Below, piece after piece: positions 32,481 to 42,665 of a stretch of DNA of 64,000 bases. Below the pieces are notes generated by a model that was given only the letters and a program-made list of their open reading frames with translations, made no database searches and was not told the DNA's origin. Source of the stretch: Forficula auricularia (Eukaryota > Arthropoda > Insecta > Dermaptera > Forficulidae); assembly GCA_024734495.1 (NCBI GenBank), contig JALMQS010000085.1, forward strand, positions 27,031,766 through 27,095,765, given 5' to 3'. Numbering within the stretch: the first letter of the stretch is position 1; every line of letters begins with the position of its first letter. A program made the position numbers and the translations under genes.

Positions 32481-34126
32481 TTCCATTCCTATTAGATAAA
32501 GACAAAAAACCTCAATATAATCGTTCATTAATTAATAAAATAGCAACAAATTACTATGAAAAATTATATAATAAATCAGAATCCTCTATAGAATTAAAAG
32601 ATCAAAATATCCAATATCAAAAAATGCCAGAATTCCTGGAAGGCGAAGTAGTAAAAATAATAAAAAATTTAAAAACAGAAAAAATGTCAGGGCTGGATGG
32701 CATAAAAAACGAAATACTAAAATTTTCTATTGAAATTATTAAAAGTCCATTAACGAAATTATTTAATAATATATTAAATACCCAAATAATTCCATCACAA
32801 TGGAAATATTCTAATATAATTATTATATTTAAAAAAGGTGATCCTCATGATATCAAAAATTATAGACCTATAACTTTAACATCTAACATAGGAAAAATTT
32901 TTATGAAACTAATAAATAATAGATTGGAAAAGATACTAGACGAATCACAACCACCAGAACAAGCCGGATTCAGAAAAGGATACTCAACTTGTGAGCACCT
33001 GCATTCAATTAACATTATCATCGAAAAAGCAAATGAATACAAACTTGATATCTATTTGGCTTTTATAGATTTCGAAAAAGCATTTGATTCTGTCCACCAA
33101 GAATATATATTCCAAGCACTGAAATCTCAAGGTGTAGATCCAACATACATTGAATTAATTAAAAACATCTATAAAGGCTCTCAAGCGCGAATTGTCCTAG
33201 AAGAACCTGGGCAGTTCTTCCCTGTCAAGCGAGGTGTTAGACAAGGCGACCCACTATCACCGGCCTTGTTTAATTGTGCTCTAGAAGAAATGTTTCGCAA
33301 TCTGAACTGGGAAAATAAAGGTCTAAGGGTTAATGGAAAATATATAAACAATTTAAGATTTGCGGATGATATCGTTCTGATAGCAACATCACTAGATGAT
33401 ATGGTAATAATGATTAAAGATATGAACAAAGCAAGTGAAAATATAGGCTTAAGAATAAATAACAACAAATCTTTTATATTAACAAATGCTATACAGAAAG
33501 ATATTGAATACGAGGCAAGCAAACCACCTATTGTTTGCAAAAGTAACATCATATACCTGGGACAAAAACTATCTTTTAAAGAGAAGACCAAACAGGAAGT
33601 TAACAGAAGAATAGGATTAGCCTGGAACAAGTTCTGGTCTTTAAAATTCATATTAAAAAATAAGCAAATTAAACTGGACACAAAGATCAAAACTCTAAAA
33701 ACATGTGTATTTCCTACATTACTATATGGAAGTCAAACATGGTCGCCTACTGAATTAACGGTACAAAAACTCGAGATAGCCCAAAGAAATATGATCCGAA
33801 GTATCCTTGGCTACAGAAAAATAGACAGACATAAAATAGAAGATCTATATAGAATTACAAAAATGAGAAATATTAGCATTGACTTAAGAAAAAGTAAATG
33901 GAGATGGGCGGGGCATATTGCTAGAATGAAGGATGAAAGATGGCCAAAAATTCTAACTGAGTGGTGTCCCCTAGACAGGAAAAGATCGCGAGGAAGACCA
34001 CCAAGAAGATGGAATGACGAACTAGTGAGAGTGACTGGAGTCGAATGGATGAGAGTGGCAAGAAACAGAGACACTTGGAAGACCATGGGAGAGGCCTATG
34101 CCCCTCGGGGCCTGGTTCCTTTATAA
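32477..34126 (+). CDS. RTE-clade reverse transcriptase (549 aa, open)
   Basis: Non-LTR reverse transcriptase. Visible motifs in order: KMSGLDGIKNEILKF (residue ~70), WKYSNIIIIFKKGDP (~110), NYRPITLTSNIGKIFMK (~130), AGFRKGYSTCEH (~160), the palm motif FIDFEKAFDSVH with the first catalytic Asp (~195), GVRQGDPLSPALFN (~255), and LRFADDIVLIA with the Asp pair (~293). The C-terminal region has KTCVFPTLLYGSQTW, then KRSRGRPPRRWNDELVRVTG and the end YAPRGLVPL. These features place it in the RTE/endonuclease-RT group. It copies element RNA at a nicked target together with the upstream endonuclease, which is truncated here, so the copy cannot move by itself even though the polymerase looks intact. 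Confidence 0.93.
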   Translation: MIPFLLDKDKKPQYNRSLINKIATNYYEKLYNKSESSIELKDQNIQYQKMPEFLEGEVVKIIKNLKTEKMSGLDGIKNEILKFSIEIIKSPLTKLFNNILNTQIIPSQWKYSNIIIIFKKGDPHDIKNYRPITLTSNIGKIFMKLINNRLEKILDESQPPEQAGFRKGYSTCEHLHSINIIIEKANEYKLDIYLAFIDFEKAFDSVHQEYIFQALKSQGVDPTYIELIKNIYKGSQARIVLEEPGQFFPVKRGVRQGDPLSPALFNCALEEMFRNLNWENKGLRVNGKYINNLRFADDIVLIATSLDDMVIMIKDMNKASENIGLRINNNKSFILTNAIQKDIEYEASKPPIVCKSNIIYLGQKLSFKEKTKQEVNRRIGLAWNKFWSLKFILKNKQIKLDTKIKTLKTCVFPTLLYGSQTWSPTELTVQKLEIAQRNMIRSILGYRKIDRHKIEDLYRITKMRNISIDLRKSKWRWAGHIARMKDERWPKILTEWCPLDRKRSRGRPPRRWNDELVRVTGVEWMRVARNRDTWKTMGEAYAPRGLVPL

Positions 34127-34588
34127 CTTGTACATAGTTTAAATTAAAAATGAAAACAAATGTATTTTATTATAGTTAAAAAATAAAAATGATGATTGTA
34201 ATAATAATGATACTAAATAATTAAAATGTATATACAATGTTAAATGTAAAATGTAATTTGAACCAATAAAGGCTTAAAAATAAAAAATAAAATAAATAAA
34301 AATAATTTAAAATGAATTGGAGTCTTTCATTTCAAAATTCGAATAAATATATTTCAAATTTGCCTGGTTAATGAAAATCGATTGGAGCCATCAGTTTAAA
34401 ATCCGAACTGAGAATTATATTTCAAATTTGCCTCGTTAATTAATATATATTTAATGTTTCTTAATTTAAAATCTATTGGTGTTTTTTCATTTTCATTCGA
34501 GTTCAAATGAATACAATATTATCTAGACACAAAGTCTAAATCAAAAATATATAGTTTTAGTAAAAGAAATCAAGATATAAATATTAAT

Positions 34589-34663
34589 GTGACATTGGTC
34601 TAGTGGTTAGAGCTGATGACCATAGTTCAAGAGTTCGTCGGTTCGATTCTAGGCAAGAGGGTA
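34589..34663 (+). repeat. tRNA-derived sequence, copy 2
   Basis: Same 75 nt segment as 321-395 on the other strand: A box TGGTCTAGTGG, B box GGTTCGATTCT and a downstream T run. The T stem is mismatched. Part of the larger repeat, not an independent tRNA gene. Confidence 0.55.
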
Positions 34664-34748
34664 ATTTTTTTAGAGAAATTTCTCTAAGCGTTGTTACAAA
34701 TTAATCTAGATGAATATATATAGTATATTCCGGACGTGCGGCAAATAA

Positions 34749-35004
34749 TGCTGCACTCTATTTAGGTATATATGACGATTGCTCACTCGGACAATTTTTT
34801 TGGGGGGCCCCCATGAAAGTGGGAGCCCTAAGCTACAGCTTGTGTAGCTTATACGTAAATCCTGCACGGATTAAAATAGTTAATATTGTAAGAAAATTGT
34901 AATATAATTATTGTAGGTGTTAATACCTATGGCTCCTATCGACCAACATCTTTTTTTTACACGATTATATTAGCTTTACCTGTATGTATCTCATGGGCGG
35001 GGGG
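34749..35004. other. Intron spacer in gene A
   Basis: Unassigned, with a GGGGGGCCCCC palindromic patch near 34801. Confidence 0.3.
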
Positions 35005-36096
35005 GAGGGAGCTTTGTTGATTATGAATCGGCGCAAAAACTTCTTTGAATTTCGCATAAACATTGCCAAATTCTGCTGGGAAGTCGTAACACGAATTCGT
35101 TTTTGGCCTACTGTGAGCAGAGCTTTTTCATACCCAAAATATCATATATGATATTGAACACACTGCCAAACGTCATCTTTGTGGTCTCAGCTAGCTCCCT
35201 CAATTTCACTTTGGGATCGTTCAACATAATATCATGGATTTTTTCGGGGTTCTCTAGTGTCAAGAGTTCTTTTGGGCGTCCAGATTGTTCAGCTTCACTT
35301 GTGCTTGTTCGGTCTCAACGAAAGTCAAAAAACCACTTTTGAATCATCTTCATCGACAGTGCAGAGTCCGGATAATACTTATCTAGCTTGGCTTTGGTCT
35401 CGATTATTGTTTTCGTAAATAATAGTGTTTAATCAGAACACGAAACTCAGATTTTTTCATTTTTAAAAAAACACGGAGGTTGGTTGCTTCTCACTGCTGT
35501 AACTTGTAAATGCGAAAACATGAATGGCTGAAATGTTGACAGCCATCTAATGAAGAATGGTTCACATTTGTGCATACTAGCCCCATTTCTTAGGATTATT
35601 CCACACTTTTTGATCTGCTTGGTATGTGTTTATTTTTAACATTTTAATAAACAATTTTATTCTACATTTTATTAATTTTTGCTTTATGGTTTTTAATAGA
35701 TAAAAACAGATAATATATCACAATATTTTAATATTTCATATAAAATTAACAATTATGGACTAGGGGGGGGGGGGGGGGCGTTTAAATTTTTGTTCTCTTC
35801 TAAAGGGGGCGATGCACATTGGTTTTGAATCTGAAATACGTAATCGAAATCTCTAGCTCCTTCAATAGTAGACCAAAAGAGGTGAGAATTTAACCACAGG
35901 AGGTTCAAGTCATGAAGAATCGACTGACGAAAAAAAAATTTGTTCAGCTTGTCATCTCAAACCCCTATTCTATAACTGGAAACCCCGATATTTAAAGTCT
36001 CATAAATACACACTAAAATTTCAAAGCTCTGAGAAATTATTTTATTTACCCAAGAGTCGCAACTTTTTTTTAAAGGCTCTTGCTCCTTTAGGGGAT
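35005..36096 (-). repeat. Inverted-duplication arm 2 (contains mariner relic)
   Basis: Inverted counterpart of 27583-28655, ending at TATCCCCTAAAGGAG on its outer side. Includes a G homopolymer near 35763-35778. Confidence 0.8.
35012..35460 (-). pseudogene. Mariner transposase fragment, copy 2
   Basis: The same broken N-terminal mariner transposase as 28203-28655 on the opposite strand, with the same truncation and WVPRLLT deletion and only a few base differences. The plus-strand ORF at 35103-35342 is its antisense shadow. Confidence 0.85.
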
Positions 36097-36109
36097 AATA
36101 AAATAAAAT

Positions 36110-36234
36110 AAAATAAAGAATAAAAAAAACCTTGTGTAAGAGTCTGAAGAAAAGAAGAGGTGTCAGATGATGGGGCACACACTGAGACATGGGGGACTGC
36201 TTAGGGGATGATCATTTGGAGGGGGAGGTGGGAA
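36110..36234 (-). pseudogene. LINE 3' fragment, left part (gene A intron)
   Basis: Matches the minus strand of 43265-43380. It is interrupted by the palindromic TIR element and resumes at 39104-39290. Confidence 0.8.
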
Positions 36235-36471
36235 GGGTCATTCCGTGCCAAATCAACACACTTTAAATAAAAATTTTACCTCACCACTTTAGATTTTCTT
36301 GAAATTTGGTACACTGATATATTGTGCTAATATGAATGAAATTACAAAATTTCGAGTTTTTATCTTGAATAGTTTTTTTTTTATACGGCCTTGTGAAGTT
36401 TTCAAAAAATCGCAAAAAAACCACGAACAAACAATTTTGAAACTGCTCTAAAAGCTGTCTTAATTGAGTTA

Positions 36472-37298
36472 GAGCCCCCGCAGACTGCAGACTTTTCATC
36501 GGCCGATAGTTTGGTCGGCTTCTTAATCAGTATGGAGAGGAATGCATATGCGCACACTACAGCGATTCAGTATCGGCCGATAAAAAAGTTTGATGGACTA
36601 CCCGATTACATTCAAACTAATCTGTCGGCCAACTATCGGCCGACTGTTTAATCAGTATTGGCGCATACACGCCTGCGCATACATGACGATTGTTTAGTCG
36701 GCCGATAGTTCAGTTCGCTCTGTGATTTGGCGTCGTGTGCGTGTATTTTGAATATGGCGTCGCCCAAATCACAATTGTTGATTGTAGAAAGTTCCGTCGA
36801 AAAGTTGATTGAAGAAGTCGAGAAAAGACCTGTGCTTTCGTAACGCTCAATCTCTCCTCCACAGGTATAGAAAGTCTTAAATTTGTATCCTCCTTCGCTA
36901 TTGCTGGTCCAATTAGCTTGACAAGTTCATTGAAGCTGGTAATGCTCATTCGATAATAGGCGAAAAAAATTTTCGGGTAATCAAGTAATTTGGAATGCAT
37001 AGTGTAACATTTTCCACTAATCAATCACTGAGAATGGGATGCACCCAATACTCTCGGAATCTCTTCTTGATTTTCCTCCTCCGGAGTATGATGAGAGCAA
37101 TAATTTTTCTGGACAATATTTTCATTGTGCGACCGCTTCAACAGTCAGTTACAAACTAGTTCGAGAATAGTCGGCCGGCTGTTGGATAGTCTGCGCCCTG
37201 TTCACCAACCAAACTGTTTAGTTGGCTCGGTGTGCGCACTTTCAGCCCAACCCGACTAAACTATCGGCCGATAAAAAGTCTGCAGTCTGCGGGGGCCC
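36472..37298 (-). mobile_element. PIF/Harbinger non-autonomous element
   Basis: 827 bp with inverted ends G(A/G)GCCCCCGCAGACTGCAG and a TTA duplication at 36469-36471 and 37299-37301. The right arm of the surrounding palindrome (near 38869-38880) shows the target without it. Subterminal repeats of ATCGGCCGAT recur. It carries a remnant of a Harbinger transposase (next entry). Confidence 0.92.
36710..37024 (-). pseudogene. Harbinger transposase N-terminal fragment
   Basis: A minus-strand frame contains FFAYYRMSITSFNELVKLIG followed by PAIAKEDTNLRLSIPVEERL. This pattern is characteristic of the region preceding the catalytic domain in PIF/Harbinger and HARBI1-like proteins. After ERLSVT the sequence departs from the family, and no DDE residues are present, so an internal deletion has removed the catalytic part. 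Confidence 0.85.
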
Positions 37299-39103
37299 TT
37301 AGAGAGGTGGGACAGGTGTCATTTTGCAGCTTTTTTAATGCTCTTTTCAGAGACATACAACATGATATAGGTTGTAATAAATTTTTTTTTCAAAATGTAC
37401 ATCAAATTTTTCATTTTGATTTTTTCTAAAAAGTACCACTTTTAAAATTTTCAAAAAAATTCTGTAAATAGATAGTACTTTCATAAACTACTATGCAAAG
37501 TATAATGATGGGATGGTAATGGGGTCTATGTTTAAAAAAATTATTACTGACTCTTGTTTTTCATAAATACCCAGTTTTGACCAAATAATAATTATTTTAA
37601 TGGAGTGAAACGACATTTTATGAAAAATCACTTTGTGTATATTAAACTATGTGTATGAAATAAACACTCTGTGCTAATTAAATAACTCTTTAATAGTAGA
37701 GATTAATAATAGCCCTATAAATGCTTTCATGAAAAATATGAATGGATTGTACTTTAAATTAGTCTTATAAAAATATTAGTAAAAACTAAGACAAATAAAA
37801 CATCAACATTTTAAATAAAATTAAATCAATTTATGCTATGTCATGAAAAGTTAGTTAATTTACAATAAATATTGTTGTAGGCTAAATAGTTTGATAAGCA
37901 CATGTTATCTGAAATAGAAATTTCCCTTGCATTCACTTGATCCAGTCTCTGCAGGTCTAGCAAGTTGGAACCTGTCTGTGGTTGTGAGCAACTTAAAACA
38001 AATACCAGTCTGCCAAAAGCCAGACTGTCTCCACAAGCATTCATTCAGTGACTAGAGTCCTTGCTGACAAGTAGTGTTTTAAATGTTAGTAATGTCTTAA
38101 GTTATCAATTCCATAATGTAAAATACTTGTTATACCTTACATAAAACAATTGATACTTTAAACTTCTGTGTTTTTTGTGTGTTTTAATAGCTAATTTATT
38201 TCTTTTTGGTTTACAATTAACATTTTTAGTTCTGTGTAAATTTTTAATGAAGTTAAAATAAATCCCACCCTTCAATATCACTCATAAATATAGTCTTGTT
38301 ATAAAATCTGCTAACTATTGTAAAGCTGATCTAATGACATAATTATTCATGTATTCACCAAACAACAAAACAATATGTTCAACTTGAATTGTAGATTTTT
38401 ATAATGTCATTTTGTTATACAGCCCTAGCAATTTTGCCCGAAACCGCCATTTAAATATAGCCTAAGAAATATATATTTCATGAATTTATTATTAAAGAGT
38501 TATTTGATTAGCACAGAGTGTTTATTTCATACACATAGTTTAATATACACAAAGTGATTTTTCATAAAATGTCGCTTCACTCCATTAAAATAATTATTAT
38601 TTGGTCAAAACTGGGTATTTATGAAAAACAAGAGTCAGTAATAATTTTTTTAAACATAGACCCCATTACCATCCCATCATTATACTTTGCATAGTAGTTT
38701 ATGAAAGTACTATCTATTTACAGAAAATTTTAAAAGTGGTACTTTTTAGAAAAAATCAAAATGAAAAATTTGATGTACATTTTGAAAAAAAAATTATTAC
38801 AACCTATGTCATGTTGTATGTCTCTGAAAAGAGCATTAAAAAAGCTGCAAAATGACACCTGTCCCACCTCTCTAACTCAATTAAGACAGCTTTTAGAGCA
38901 ATTTCAAAATTGTTTGTTCGTGGTTTATTTGCGATTTTTTGAAAACTTCACAAGGCCGTATAAAAAAACTATTCAAGATAAAAATTCGAAATTTTGTATT
39001 TTCATTCATATTAGCACAATATATCAGTGTACCAAATTTCAAGAAAATCTAAAGTGGTGAGGTAAAATGGGTGTGTTGAGTTGACATGGAATGAGACCCG
39101 GAA

Positions 39104-39290
39104 AGAAAAGGTGAAGGCCCAGATTAGAATATTTCAACCAAATATTTGGGAATATGGGATGCGAGACATTTAGAGAGGTCAAACAGCTGGCGGGGGACAG
39201 AGTCTAGTGGTTGCGTCAAACCAGTCTTAGGACTATACTCAATGATGATGAAGTATAAAAGATAAAAATAAAACATTATTCAATACAGTT
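39104..39290 (-). pseudogene. LINE 3' fragment, right part (gene A intron)
   Basis: Matches 43107-43265 in inverted orientation, including AGTCTTAGGACTATACTCAA and the A-rich end GATGATGAAGTATAAAAG. The same fragment is in intron 1 of genes B and C. Confidence 0.8.
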
Positions 39291-39557
39291 TATCAAATAT
39301 TTCAAAAATAACAACAGAATTTAACAGAAATTTATACACATCAAATATAATTAATGACCAAACTTTTTGAACACCCTGTATATAATATGTTTTTATTTGC
39401 ATCAAGCAGAGAGTACTTATAATTTCTCTCATTGAATATCTCTTCTACAGAGATAAGTAGCTTATAAATTCATTCAATATATGATCCAAATAAATCGTCT
39501 TAAATGTTCTCTAGATGAAATATTTTAAGATTGTTTGATAATTTAATCAATACAAAC

Positions 39558-39615
39558 CTGTATAAATGGGGTAATTGTTGGGATTATTTAAATTCATATT
39601 CAGATGCTCTTCCAT
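39558..39615 (-). CDS. Zinc-finger gene A, exon 1 (leader)
   Basis: 58 nt on the minus strand encoding MEEHLNMNLNNPNNYPIYT plus one base, with donor ACAG|GTTTGT, phase 1. It joins exon 2 to give the sequence YPIYT-GPLHPC. The exon is identical base for base to exon 1 of gene B (42666-42723). The leader is short and Asn-rich with a conserved NNPN.YPIY end, and no known domain is recognised. Intron 1 is about 8.2 kb. Assignment to gene A rests on strand, order, phase and paralogy. Confidence 0.65.
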
Positions 39616-39850
39616 TGTGATTAATGTATATATATATATTTATAGTGAAAAAATCTTGATTTAATTATTATCAAAATAAATAAATTATTTGGATATTAAA
39701 AAGTATTGTATGACAGAGAGCACAGACAAAGAAAATCTCACAATATGGACACTTTAAACAATAGATGGGAGTTTCAAATTCTAATCGAAAGACAGCACTA
39801 GTATAGCAATTTATGAAAATAAACCAGGGGAAAAAAACTGATGTAGCACA
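39616..39850 (-). promoter_or_regulatory. Putative promoter region of gene A
   Basis: Inverted copy of 42455-42665. It shares with the other leaders a block like TTGCTATACTAGTGC(T/C)ATCT (here on the minus strand, near 39795-39815) about 190 bp upstream of the ATG. The block is also at 21420, 42472 and 55610, so it is conserved with exon 1. No reliable TATA position can be assigned. Confidence 0.4.
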
Positions 39851-40384
39851 TGATGTGGCCATCCACCTGCCCTCTCTCTTATATTTAATATTTAATAAAA
39901 TAATTTATAATCAATTGCGAAATGATCCTCTCTATTAATTTTTTGCCCATTAGCCATTATGATCATATCTCCATTTAAATATTAGCTTTTTTCTTTATAA
40001 CAATGTAAACTACAAGAATATAAATCTTAATCATAGAATATAACTTCAATTCCCCTTTTAAGATTTATATTCTTTGTAGTTTACATTGTATAAAAAAAGG
40101 TTTTATAAATAAAAATATTATCTTCTCTAATCCTCTCTAATAACATTTTAGTAGCAGAGAGTGGTTGGTTTAGTTTTGTTGGTTCAGTTGGTTAATTAAG
40201 ATATATTAGAAGAATTAATAAATATAAAAATAATAGATACAACATCGATTCAATATAAAATCGAACCTTTGAATGGGTTAAATTATGAAATATGGCCACT
40301 CAAGGTAAGTGCAATTTTAAGGTCCAAGAAATTATTTAAAAGAGGGTAATTCTTAGTCCAGAACCGAAGATGATAAAATTTTCA
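39851..40384. repeat. Intergenic spacer between genes A and B with a palindrome
   Basis: Inverted pair TATAACAATGTAAACTACAA / TTTGTAGTTTACATTGTATA at about 39995-40095, related to 54360-54450. The rest is unassigned. Confidence 0.5.
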
Positions 40385-41200
40385 ATGAATGGAATGAAAA
40401 TAAGATGACGTGTGCTGATGTGGCCATCCACTTGACTTTACCATACAACCTGGCCCCTCACTTATATTTAATATTTAATAAAATTATTTATAATCATATG
40501 TAGGGGGGGGGGGGTTAGTTTTTGCATTTTTAGATTACTGATGTGGGCCCATCTGATTATGTATACACAATTTGGTTGAGTTTGGTACAAGGGCCTAGAT
40601 TTTCATGTTTTGACCCCCCCCCCATTTTGGCCCGGTTAGTTTTTGCATTTTTAGAGTTCTGGGGCCCCTTTGATTATGTATTCAAAATTTGGTTGAGTTT
40701 GCTGAAATAGCCAAGGTTTTCATTTTTTGCCCCCCCCCCCCCCTATTTTGGGCGGATAGTTTTTGTATTTTCAGACTTCTGGGGTCCCACTGATTATGTA
40801 TACAAAATTTGGTTGAGCTTGCTCAAATAGCTCTGATTTTTAATATTTAACTCCCCCGCCAGCCCCCTTAATTTAGGGTCGATATGTACCAAAATCTAAT
40901 CAGCTCTTAATCCCAATGGACCAAAACTACGTGTGAAATTTGGTTTTGATATTCACACTAGTTTTTGAGCTAGCTCATCCACAAAAATTTGACAAAACAA
41001 TTATTATCTCGAAAAATATAATTTTTTCGATGTTCACTTATTAGAGCTTTTTTGTAGAGCGAAATGTCATGGTTTCGCTCAATTTTTTTAATCAAAATAG
41101 TTTCAGCCGTTTTTGAGATATTTCGAAAAAAAGAAGGAAAAAAACACTTTTTTCATGCAGGTTTACAATACTTGACCATACCCTGTATGGTAAAGTAAAA
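40385..41200 (+). repeat. Poly-C tandem element, three-unit copy
   Basis: Same family and orientation as 7625-8800, from GATGTGGCCATCCACTTGAC to ACCATACCCTGTATGG, with three tandem units. Confidence 0.75.
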
Positions 41201-41282
41201 ATAATAGTTATTAAGGAATTTGGTGTTGGTACTTGTGAAACATTTTTTAAATTATTGGATAAAAAATACTTGGTAGGTTTCA

Positions 41283-41285
<3 letters not shown>

Positions 41286-41350
<65 letters not shown>
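41286..41350. repeat. (CT)n(AT)n microsatellite
   Basis: About 17 CT units followed directly by about 15 AT units. It produces a spurious ORF on each strand (41092-41445, 41255-41500). Confidence 0.95.
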
Positions 41351-41358
<8 letters not shown>

Positions 41359-42340
41359 GGTTTTGTCTGTACATTGGTCCAAATCACGCCAAATTTTGGT
41401 TGCACACGTTTCAAGCAAAGTTATGAACGAAAACACCCTCAACAAAATTCCTGTCTGTCTGTTTCAGTGGTTTCCGAAAAGTTGCTCACGATTCACGTAA
41501 AAACGGCTGAAGGGATTATTATGAAATTTCATATTTACATCAGATGTCTTCTAACTTACGTTTTTAGCTATATAACGTTTTGATATTTTGACCCCAGAAG
41601 GGGGTTTGGGGGGTGGGGGGCGCACGAATGAAAATTATCAAATAACTCCTAAACTATTAACCCTACGGCAAATGTTATGATAAACAAAGTTGTAGGGGAT
41701 GTGATTTCTGACAACTTATGTTTAAAAAAATTTCACCAAAAACCATCCAAAAAGGGGGCGAGGGTGAAAAAATGTAAATTCTTGCCCTTGGAGCAAACTC
41801 AACCAAATTTTGTATACATAATCTCTGGGCCTCTAGAGAGCTAGAAATGCAAAAACTAACCACCCAAAATGGGGGGGGGGGTCAAAAAATGAAAATTCTT
41901 TTTCTTGGGCCAAACTCAACCAAATTTTGTATACATAATCTGTGGGTCACTAGAAGGCTAGAAATGCAAAATCTGGATGCGGAGGGCGGGTGGGGTGAGG
42001 AGTGAGGCGGAGTAGGGTGGGGGTGCAGGGGATGGTGTGGGGTGGAGTCCAGGGGGCTAGGCGGGGGTGTGGTGCGCAGGGTTGGAGAGCACGGGGTGGG
42101 GTGGAGGTTGGGGACGGATGCAGGTGCTGGAGAGTTTTTGGGGGGTGGAGTGGGGGTGGGGTTAGTGGGTTAGGGTGCGGAATGGAGTGTTGGGGCGGGG
42201 GGGGCATGGTGCGGGGGTTGGGGATGCTGGGTGGGTTTCGGGGTGTGTGGTGGGTGAGGGTGGGATTCGAGGGCTGTGGGTCCAGGGGGCGTGCCTCCTG
42301 GCTAGCAAGAGGGCTGCCGAAGGCGGGCCTTGCAGCTAGT
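41351..42340 (-). repeat. GC-rich-core dispersed repeat, copy 2
   Basis: Inverted relative of 28683-29935, ending GCCTTGCAGCTAGTTAAG. The G-rich half (41970-42340) yields artefactual Gly-rich and Pro-rich ORFs (41950-42207, 42002-42343). Confidence 0.65.
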
Positions 42341-42388
42341 TAAGATATAAAAATAAAACGAATTTATTTTTGGAGAATCTTTAATCTC

Positions 42389-42430
42389 GATATATATATT
42401 TCGGGTGACTAACCCATCTTCAGGAGAAAC
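42389..42430 (-). ncRNA. Hammerhead-ribozyme-like motif (best candidate)
   Basis: The minus strand reads TTTCTC, CTGAAGA, hairpin GGGT-TAGTC-ACCC, GAAA, a minimal TATATATAT stem III, ATC, then GAGA. CTGAAGA fits CUGANGA, GAAA is intact, AUC is a permitted NUH triplet, and TCTC/GAGA form stem I around the core. It lies just upstream of zinc-finger gene B's promoter, at the end of a dispersed repeat. Activity is predicted only. Confidence 0.45.
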
Positions 42431-42454
42431 AGAAAGTAACTGCTCCAGTTACCT

Positions 42455-42665
42455 GTTTTATTTTCATAAATTGCTATACTAGTGCTATCTTTCGATTAGA
42501 ATTTGAAACTCGCATCTATTGTTTTTGTCTCCATATTGTAAGTGAGATTTTCTTTGTCTGTGCTCTCTGTCATACAATACTTTTTAATATCCAAATAATT
42601 TATTTATTTTGATAATAATTAAATCAAGATTTTTTCACTATAAATATATATATACATTAATCACA
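42455..42665 (+). promoter_or_regulatory. Putative promoter region of gene B
   Basis: Upstream of exon 1. It contains TTGCTATACTAGTGCTATCT near 42472, a block conserved ahead of the other leader exons. A TATAAATA at 42639-42646 is only about 20 bp before the ATG, too close to act as a TATA box for this start. Confidence 0.4.

Larger units (their letters stand above)
31964..34302 (+). mobile_element. 5'-truncated RTE-clade retrotransposon
   Basis: 2339 bp insertion flanked by a perfect 9 bp duplication TAATTTAAA (31955-31963 and 34303-34311). The copy at 254-851 shows the empty target. It begins inside the endonuclease domain and ends in an A-rich tail (AATAAAGG, then AAATAAAAAATAAAATAAA). 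This is a textbook 5'-truncated target-primed insertion, and the open reverse transcriptase frame suggests it is young. It lies in intron 1 of gene A in antisense orientation to that gene. Confidence 0.92.
31772..34748 (+). repeat. Dispersed repeat, copy 2 (split by RTE)
   Basis: Inverted relative of 254-851. The two halves (31772-31963 and 34303-34748) are separated by the RTE insertion. The tRNA-like segment is at 34589-34663. Confidence 0.75.
36235..39099. mobile_element. Large palindromic TIR element (arms about 0.6 kb)
   Basis: The left arm (36235-37698, minus the nested Harbinger) and the right arm (38496-39099) are inverted copies. The termini GGGTCATTCC and GGGTCTCATTCC are flanked by GGAA at 36231-36234 and 39100-39103. 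The undisturbed LINE at 43261-43280 has a single GGAA at the join, so this is a true insertion with a 4 bp duplication. The 800 bp between the arms (37699-38495) has no recognisable gene, and the ORF at 37841-38044 is unsupported. The superfamily is not determined. Confidence 0.8.
39061..39850 (-). repeat. Inverted duplication of zinc-finger promoter and exon 1, arm A
   Basis: Closely matches 42455-43275 in inverted orientation over exon 1, the upstream region (TAGCAATTTATGAAAATAAA side) and the first part of intron 1. Arm B has about 90 extra bases near 42920-43010 next to TATACAGGGTGTTC. The two arms place exon 1 of genes A and B head to head. Confidence 0.8.

Noticed and set aside
34749..35000. 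Possible second hAT terminus (GGATTTACG-like) near 34850
   Set aside because: Only a short resemblance, no matching inverted end or 8 bp duplication found.
35103..35342. Conserved protein shared with 28220-28552
   Set aside because: Both are antisense shadows of the broken mariner transposase copies.
37841..38044. 67-codon ORF in the core of the palindromic element
   Set aside because: No recognisable domain, no second copy, and normal AT-rich background.
36281..39060. ORFs 36281-36499 and 38761-39060 with similar proteins
   Set aside because: They are the two inverted arms of one palindromic element; similarity reflects DNA duplication, and there is no domain.
41092..41500. ORFs with Tyr-Ile and Arg-Glu runs
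   Set aside because: Direct translation of the CT/AT microsatellite.
41950..42343. 113-codon and 85-codon ORFs
   Set aside because: Same GC-rich repeat as above; no domain, no conserved frame.
42639..42646. TATA box for gene B
   Set aside because: Only about 20 bp before the ATG of exon 1, so it cannot set a start upstream of that codon; the region is TA-rich by chance.
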